A DNA stretch of 11,892 nt, from contig SXJQ01000257.1 in NCBI GenBank assembly GCA_005779345.1, forward strand, positions 1 to 11,892, read 5' to 3'. The DNA comes from Actinomycetota bacterium. Lineage in GTDB: Bacteria; Actinomycetota; Acidimicrobiia; IMCC26256; PALSA-610. Shown here piece by piece: positions 7,940 through 11,892 of this stretch (positions within the stretch are counted from its first letter, which is position 1; each line of letters opens with the position of its first letter). The position numbers and the translations under genes are program-made. The notes below the pieces were generated by a model, which saw only the letters and a list, made by a program, of their open reading frames with translations, searched no databases and had not been told where the DNA came from.

Positions 7940-7943
7940 GAGG
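7940..7943 (+). promoter_or_regulatory. Weak ribosome-binding site candidate
   Basis: GAGG lies 10 bases before the ATG at 7954, and a second purine run (GAGAGG, 7932-7937) is just upstream. It favours 7954 over the in-frame ATG at 7894 as the start of the sugar transferase. The spacing is slightly long, so support is modest. Confidence 0.35.
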
Positions 7944-7953
7944 CACGACGATC

Positions 7954-9450
7954 ATGCGGGAGCTGGCGCGCACTGCCACGACACCCACGCACGTCGGCGA
8001 GACGACGCGGCGCGCGGCCTGGTCGCGCCGCCGCGGGCCCGAACTCACACCCACGCGTGGCGTCAACACGCTCCGACTGACGCTCATGGCGTGCGACTTC
8101 GTCTCGGGGAGCGTCGCCTGGCTCGTCCCCTGGATCGTGTTGCGCACCGCCGGGCTCCCGCTCTGGTTCGTGCCGATGCAGGGCGCGGCCGTGGTCGTGT
8201 TCAACAGCCGGCAGCGGCTCTACCTCGCCAGAGTGTGTGCCGTCCGGGCAGTCGAGATGGCTCGGCTCGGTCGCGTCGCCGTGCGGGTGACGATCGGTGG
8301 CGGCCTCGTGATGTGGGCGCTCGAGACACCGCATCCCGTCCGTGCGTTGTTCGTCGGGATGGCGCTCACGTTCCTGTTCACGACGCTGGCGCGCGGCGGC
8401 TACCGCAGCGTGATGATGCGTCGTCGGCGGGCCGGGCTCAACCTCCGGCCGATCATCGTGGTCGGGACCGACGCCGCGGCAGCGTCACTGGTCCACCACA
8501 TCGAACGGCACCCCGCGTTCGGCTATCGCGTCGTCGGCGTGGTCGGTGATCCCGTGCAGCACCGCGACCACGCGATCGAGGCCCCGTTCCTCGGCGCGGT
8601 CACGAACACGATCGAACTCGCGCTGCGCGTCGGCGCGAACGGCGTGATCGTCGCCGACAACAGCGCGCCCGTCGAGGAGCGCAGTCGCCTGCTCCGAGAC
8701 ATGCTCGACGCTCGGCTCCACGTCCAGATCATGTCGGGTCTCCGCGGCTTCGCGCAGGAACGGGTCATCACCCACGACATCGCGTACGAACCGCTCCTCT
8801 ACCTCGAACCCGCGCAGTTGTCGCGGGCCGAGCACTTCGCCAAGCGGGCGCTCGATCTGATCGTCGCGCCCGCACTCTTGCTCCTTACCCTGCCGATCGC
8901 GATCGCGATCGCGGTGGCCATCAAGGTCACGAGTCCGGGCCCGGTGCTCTTCACCCAGCAGCGAGTCGGCTTCCACGGGCGGACCTTCCGGATCTACAAG
9001 TTCCGGACGATGTGTGCCGACGCCGAACAACAGGCGGCCGCGCTCGCCGACCAGAACCTCCGCGACGGACCTCTGTTCAAGATCGAAGACGACCCGCGCG
9101 TGACCGGTATCGGTCGCATGCTGCGTGCGACCAGCCTCGACGAACTGCCCCAGCTCCTCAACATCGTCAACGGCACGATGACGCTCGTCGGGCCACGACC
9201 GGCGCTCGAGCGCGAGGTCGCCGAGTTCGACGACGAGTTGCTGCGGAGGTTCTCGGTCCGCCCCGGCGTGACCGGACTCTGGCAGCTCGAAGCGCGCGAC
9301 GACCCGGATTTCGAGACCTATCGGCGGCTCGACCTGTTCTACGTCGAGAACTGGTCGCTCTCGCTCGACCTGGCAATCCTCATCGGCACCGCGAGCGACG
9401 TCGTCGTGCGAGCCGTCGAAGGCGCGACCGGGCGTCACTCCGGCACCTGA
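7954..9450 (+). CDS. Polyprenyl-phosphate sugar-1-phosphate transferase (exopolysaccharide initiation)
   Basis: This membrane enzyme is predicted to transfer a sugar-1-phosphate from a nucleotide sugar to undecaprenyl (or another polyprenyl) phosphate, the first step of surface polysaccharide synthesis. It has 498 residues from ATG at 7954. Hydrophobic segments lie at about 42-64, 69-84, 110-123 and 129-146. A CoA-binding-like Rossmann region (about 166-290) begins IIVVGTDAAAASLV and contains FGYRVVGVVGDP. A re-entrant helix (about 299-324) precedes the bacterial sugar transferase domain: SPGPVLFTQQRVG, FRIYKFRTM, TSLDELPQ (catalytic Asp-Glu, 396-397), LVGPRPALE, and RPGVTGLWQ. All parts of the WbaP/ExoY-type family are present and the length is normal. 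The start at 7894 would add 20 residues without a better ribosome-binding site. It is divergent from the methyltransferase operon and convergent with the lipoate unit. The sugar specificity cannot be read from the sequence. Confidence 0.95.
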   Translation: MRELARTATTPTHVGETTRRAAWSRRRGPELTPTRGVNTLRLTLMACDFVSGSVAWLVPWIVLRTAGLPLWFVPMQGAAVVVFNSRQRLYLARVCAVRAVEMARLGRVAVRVTIGGGLVMWALETPHPVRALFVGMALTFLFTTLARGGYRSVMMRRRRAGLNLRPIIVVGTDAAAASLVHHIERHPAFGYRVVGVVGDPVQHRDHAIEAPFLGAVTNTIELALRVGANGVIVADNSAPVEERSRLLRDMLDARLHVQIMSGLRGFAQERVITHDIAYEPLLYLEPAQLSRAEHFAKRALDLIVAPALLLLTLPIAIAIAVAIKVTSPGPVLFTQQRVGFHGRTFRIYKFRTMCADAEQQAAALADQNLRDGPLFKIEDDPRVTGIGRMLRATSLDELPQLLNIVNGTMTLVGPRPALEREVAEFDDELLRRFSVRPGVTGLWQLEARDDPDFETYRRLDLFYVENWSLSLDLAILIGTASDVVVRAVEGATGRHSGT

Positions 9451-9465
9451 GGCGCCATCCACCCG

Positions 9466-9484
9466 AACCGCCGGCCACGCGGTT
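9466..9484. terminator. Small hairpin between convergent genes, possible weak terminator
   Basis: AACCGC (9466-9471) and GCGGTT (9479-9484) form a 6-base stem with a 7-base loop in the 52-base gap between the sugar transferase stop (9450) and the LipB-LipA stop (9503). An overlapping alternative stem, CGGTT-GCG-AACCG, spans 9480-9492. There is no T-tract on either side, so it is not a standard intrinsic terminator. Confidence 0.25.
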
Positions 9485-9502
9485 GCGAACCGACGTCGTG
9501 CT

Positions 9503-11122
9503 TCAGGGCGTCGCGGGTGCCATGCCGTCGGCGCCCGCGCGGGCGTGATAGCTGCTCCGTACCAGCGGGCCGCACTCCACGTGCGCGAACCCGAGGTCGC
9601 GCGCGTACGCGCCGAGAACATCGAACTCCTCGGGCGTCCACCAGCGAACGACCGGGAGGTGACGCGCCGTGGGCTGGAGGTATTGCCCGACCGTGAGCAG
9701 GTCGACCCCGACGGCACGCAGGTCGCGGATCGCGGCGCGCACCTCGGGCACCGTCTCACCGAGACCGACGATGAGCCCCGACTTGGTGGTCAGGCCGGCG
9801 TCCTTCGCGCGGGCAAGCACCGCGAGACTCCGCGCGTACCCCGCGGACGGTCGGGCAGCGCGTTGGAGGCGCGCCACGGTCTCGAGGTTGTGGTTCAACA
9901 CGTCGGGTCGCGACGCGAAGATGGTGGCGAGTGAGGCCTCGTCGCCCTTGCAGTCCGAGATGAGCAACTCGACTCTGGTGAGGGGGTTCTCGCGGCGGAT
10001 CGCCGCGACGGTCGCGGCGAACACGGCGGCGCCGCCATCGGCGAGGTCGTCGCGAGCGACACACGTGACCACAGCGTGAGCCAAACCCATCTCGCGCACG
10101 GCGACCGCAACCCGCTCCGGCTCGTCGAGGTCGACGGGTTCTGGATACCGCGTGTCGATCAGACAGAAGCCGCACGCCCGCGTACAGCGCTCGCCCAGGA
10201 TCATGAAGGTCGCCGTGCGATCCGCCCAACACTCGAAGATGTTGGGACAGCCCGCGGATTCACAGACCGTGTGGAGATCGAGCCGGCGCACGCGCTGCTT
10301 CATCTCGAGATATCCGTCGTCGAAGCTGGCCTTGACCTTCATCCATCCCGGTCGCGCGGCCGCCTCGGGCACGGTCACCCCGGCCGCGGCGAGACGGCCG
10401 AGCAACCGGACCGGGCGCTCGGCGGATGCTCCTGCTCCGCGGGTGAACGCCGCCGGATCGGCGTCGCGCTCGCGCCACACGACATCGTGGCGCTCGACGA
10501 CATCGTGACCGAAGAACTCGACGAACCGGGCCACGATCCGATCCGCCACGGTACGGAGGTCGGGTGTCGCACCGAGGCATTTCGCCATCGAGGTGACCTG
10601 TCGGTCGCGAATTCCGCACGGAACGATGTGGTCGAACATGGCGAGGTCGGGGTCGACGTTGAGCGCGAACCCGTGCCGGGTGCGGCCCCGGGCCACCCGC
10701 ACACCGATCGCCGCGACCTTCTCGTCGCCGACCCAGACCCCCGGATAGCCCTCGCTGCGACCCGCTTCGATCCCGAAGTCGGCGAGCACCGCAACGAGCA
10801 CCGCTTCGAGCCGGCGCACGTAGGCCGCGACGTCGCGCTGGCCCGCGCGCCATTCGCCGAGCGACACGATCGGGTAGCCGACGAGCTGACCCGGACCGTG
10901 ATAGGTGACGTCGCCGCCGCGGTCGGCGGAGACATGGTCGGCACCGACCGTCGCCGGATCGACGAGCACGTGCTCCGCCTTGGCCGAGCTGCCCATCGTG
11001 TACACGTGCGGATGTTCGAGGAGGAGCAGATGGTCGTCGACCGAACGCGAGTGCAGCGCGCGCTGCAGTGCGTCGGCTTCCGCGTACGGCACCCGTCCGA
11101 GCCAGCGGACCTGGAGCGTCAT
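9503..11122 (-). CDS. lipB-lipA: Fused octanoyltransferase-lipoyl synthase (LipB-LipA)
   Basis: One uninterrupted 539-codon frame encodes both steps of lipoyl cofactor synthesis. Residues 1-215 are LipB, which moves octanoate from acyl carrier protein to a lipoyl-domain lysine. It shows LLLLEHPHVYT, RGGDVTYHGPGQLVGYP (68-84), the active-site Lys of KVAAIGVR (K135) and the acyl-accepting Cys of PCGI (C169). Residues 256-539 are LipA, a radical-SAM enzyme that inserts two sulfurs. It has the auxiliary-cluster cysteines C287, C292 and C298 (CESAGCPNIFEC), the radical-SAM CX3CX2C at C313, C317 and C320 (CTRACGFC), and the C-terminal RSSY serine ligand (522-525). Residues 216-255 are a linker that resembles the N-terminal lead of mycobacterial LipA. 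ATG at 11122 overlaps the E2 stop as ATGA, so translation is probably coupled. Each half is of normal length with all catalytic residues. A separate LipA starting at an internal GTG (V249 or V251) cannot be excluded. Confidence 0.95.
   Translation of the reverse strand: MTLQVRWLGRVPYAEADALQRALHSRSVDDHLLLLEHPHVYTMGSSAKAEHVLVDPATVGADHVSADRGGDVTYHGPGQLVGYPIVSLGEWRAGQRDVAAYVRRLEAVLVAVLADFGIEAGRSEGYPGVWVGDEKVAAIGVRVARGRTRHGFALNVDPDLAMFDHIVPCGIRDRQVTSMAKCLGATPDLRTVADRIVARFVEFFGHDVVERHDVVWRERDADPAAFTRGAGASAERPVRLLGRLAAAGVTVPEAAARPGWMKVKASFDDGYLEMKQRVRRLDLHTVCESAGCPNIFECWADRTATFMILGERCTRACGFCLIDTRYPEPVDLDEPERVAVAVREMGLAHAVVTCVARDDLADGGAAVFAATVAAIRRENPLTRVELLISDCKGDEASLATIFASRPDVLNHNLETVARLQRAARPSAGYARSLAVLARAKDAGLTTKSGLIVGLGETVPEVRAAIRDLRAVGVDLLTVGQYLQPTARHLPVVRWWTPEEFDVLGAYARDLGFAHVECGPLVRSSYHARAGADGMAPATP
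10429..10438 (-). other. Shine-Dalgarno-like sequence inside the LipB-LipA linker
   Basis: On the minus strand the bases read GGAGCAGGAG, encoding part of the Gly-Ala run at residues 229-232. It sits about where a separate LipA of mycobacterial length would begin, but no ATG, GTG or TTG follows at usable spacing. The nearest in-frame one is TTG at 10405, 23 bases on. It may be a relic of a former lipA ribosome-binding site, or chance in GC-rich Gly/Ala coding sequence. Confidence 0.3.
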
Positions 11123-11877
11123 GCGAGCTCGGGATCCCAGTCGCGCGTCTCGAGGATCTGGGCCATGGTCCGCAAGAACGATGCCGCGTACGCGCCGTCG
11201 AATGCTCGGTGGTCCCAGGTGAGTGCCAGCATCCCGACGTGATGGATCGCGATCGCATCCTCCCCGTCGGGGCCCTCGACCACGACGGGTTTCTTGGCGA
11301 CGCCATCGGTGGCGAGGATCGCGACCTGCGGCTGGTTGATGATCGGAATCGTGATGGCGGTACCGAACGGACCCATGTTCGTGATCGTGAACGTTCCGCC
11401 ACTGATCTCGGCCGGCGCGAGTTGCTTGCTCCGAGCCCGCGTCGCGAGGTCGCGGATCTCGCGTGCCACGAGTCGTAACCGCTTGCCGTCGACGTCGCGG
11501 ACGACCGGCGCGAGCAGGCCGTGGAAGTCGAGGTCGATCGCGATGCCGAGGTGCACGTCGCGGTGCACGACGAGTGAATCGCCGTCGACCGTCGCGTTGA
11601 CGTGCGGGAACTCGTGCACCGCATCCGCGAACGCCCGGCAGATGAACGGCAGGTAGGTGAGCGAGAAGCCCTCCTCGGCCTTGAACTCGTCGCCGTGACG
11701 CCGGCGGACACGCTCGACGTGTTCGAAGTCGACCTCGACCGCGGTGGAGACGTGCGCGCTCGTGGCCTTGGATCGCACCATGTGCTCGGCCGTGCGCTTG
11801 CGGATGTTGTCGAACGGGACCGTGAGGTCGCCGGTGCCGCGAGCCGCCGCCGACGCGGCGGGCGCGGCGATGCCCAA
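11119..11877 (-). CDS. 2-oxoacid dehydrogenase E2 acyltransferase, catalytic domain only (truncated at window edge)
   Basis: This is the dihydrolipoamide acyltransferase core of a 2-oxoglutarate, pyruvate or branched-chain dehydrogenase complex. It passes an acyl group from lipoyl-lysine to CoA and forms the oligomeric core. The visible 252 residues open with an Ala-rich linker (3-13), then VPFDNIRKRTAEHM (20-33), GGTFTITNMGPFG (160-172), INQPQVAIL (180-188) and the active-site motif WDHRAFDG (221-228; H223, D227). The lipoyl domain and peripheral-subunit-binding domain that normally precede this are absent. In frame, TAA at 11880-11878 lies directly before a TTG at 11877, within an AT-rich 18-base end unlike the rest. 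TTG in a linker is a poor start, so I read this as a gene cut at a contig end or disrupted, rather than a natural short E2. It is upstream of lipB-lipA and overlaps it by ATGA; E2 enzymes are substrates of LipB and LipA. Which complex it serves is not decided. Confidence 0.88.
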   Translation of the reverse strand: MGIAAPAASAAARGTGDLTVPFDNIRKRTAEHMVRSKATSAHVSTAVEVDFEHVERVRRRHGDEFKAEEGFSLTYLPFICRAFADAVHEFPHVNATVDGDSLVVHRDVHLGIAIDLDFHGLLAPVVRDVDGKRLRLVAREIRDLATRARSKQLAPAEISGGTFTITNMGPFGTAITIPIINQPQVAILATDGVAKKPVVVEGPDGEDAIAIHHVGMLALTWDHRAFDGAYAASFLRTMAQILETRDWDPELA

Positions 11878-11892
11878 TTATTCACAAAGACA

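Noticed and set aside
7860..7953. Divergent gap between the methyltransferase and sugar transferase, searched for promoters and operators
   Set aside because: TTGAGA on the minus strand (7884-7879) resembles a -35 box, but I see no matching -10 element and no convincing palindrome, so no feature is called.
8886..8915. Repeated gatcgc units, considered as a possible binding-site array
   Set aside because: They encode an IAIAIA run in a membrane helix of the sugar transferase, so coding explains the repeat.
8485..9759. A 424-codon minus-strand frame opposite the sugar transferase
   Set aside because: It is charged, low-complexity antisense sequence, while the opposite strand has the complete sugar transferase domain.
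10076..11242. A 388-codon plus-strand frame opposite lipB-lipA
   Set aside because: It is antisense to residues that are conserved catalytic motifs of LipB and LipA and shows no motif of its own.
10260..11885. A 541-codon minus-strand frame overlapping E2 and lipB in another phase
   Set aside because: It is Ser/Arg-rich shadow translation. The E2 and LipB motifs lie in the other two frames.

Overview
The window is a GC-rich (roughly 70% by eye), densely packed piece of a bacterial chromosome. Several features point to a high-GC actinobacterium. The LipA moiety carries actinobacterial-type variants (AGCPNIFECW and VARDDL), and an E2 gene is followed directly by lipB and lipA, the order I know from Mycobacterium. 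Gene starts mostly lack a clear Shine-Dalgarno sequence. My best guess is the class Acidimicrobiia or a relative, but that is inference and no rRNA is present to test it. I see no tRNA, rRNA, CRISPR array, insertion sequence or prophage gene.

Layout from left to right. (1) Positions 2-1261 (+) hold the 3' part of metH, cobalamin-dependent methionine synthase. (2) Its end overlaps tail-to-tail with a large minus-strand membrane protein (1221-3227) that resembles GT-C glycosyltransferases. (3) A second, unrelated-looking GT-C type membrane protein (3295-4890, +) is divergent from it, across a 67-base gap with a possible leaderless -10 element. (4) A minus-strand operon follows (7859 down to 4908): a methyltransferase with an N-terminal DUF4214 module, an M24 Xaa-Pro peptidase that overlaps it by 4 bases, and a polytopic membrane protein of unknown function 7 bases further on. 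(5) Divergent from that operon is a polyprenyl-phosphate sugar-1-phosphate transferase (7954-9450, +), which starts exopolysaccharide or surface-glycan assembly. (6) The right end is a minus-strand lipoate unit. It has the catalytic part of a 2-oxoacid dehydrogenase E2 acyltransferase (11119-11877) overlapping by ATGA a single 539-codon frame (9503-11122), which encodes LipB octanoyltransferase fused to LipA lipoyl synthase.

How the parts fit together. The middle of the window looks like a loose set of cell-surface glycan genes: two GT-C membrane enzymes, the initiating sugar transferase and the DUF4214 methyltransferase. The right end makes the lipoyl cofactor and a protein of the class that carries it. 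LipB transfers octanoate to the E2 lipoyl domain, LipA inserts two sulfurs, and the neighbouring E2 is the expected recipient.

The most notable items are the LipB-LipA fusion and the abrupt AT-rich end of the window. At that end the E2 gene meets an in-frame stop and lacks its lipoyl and subunit-binding domains. The convergent 41-base overlap of metH with a glycosyltransferase-like gene and a perfect 15-base tandem duplication are smaller curiosities. Every stretch longer than 100 bases is accounted for by a gene.
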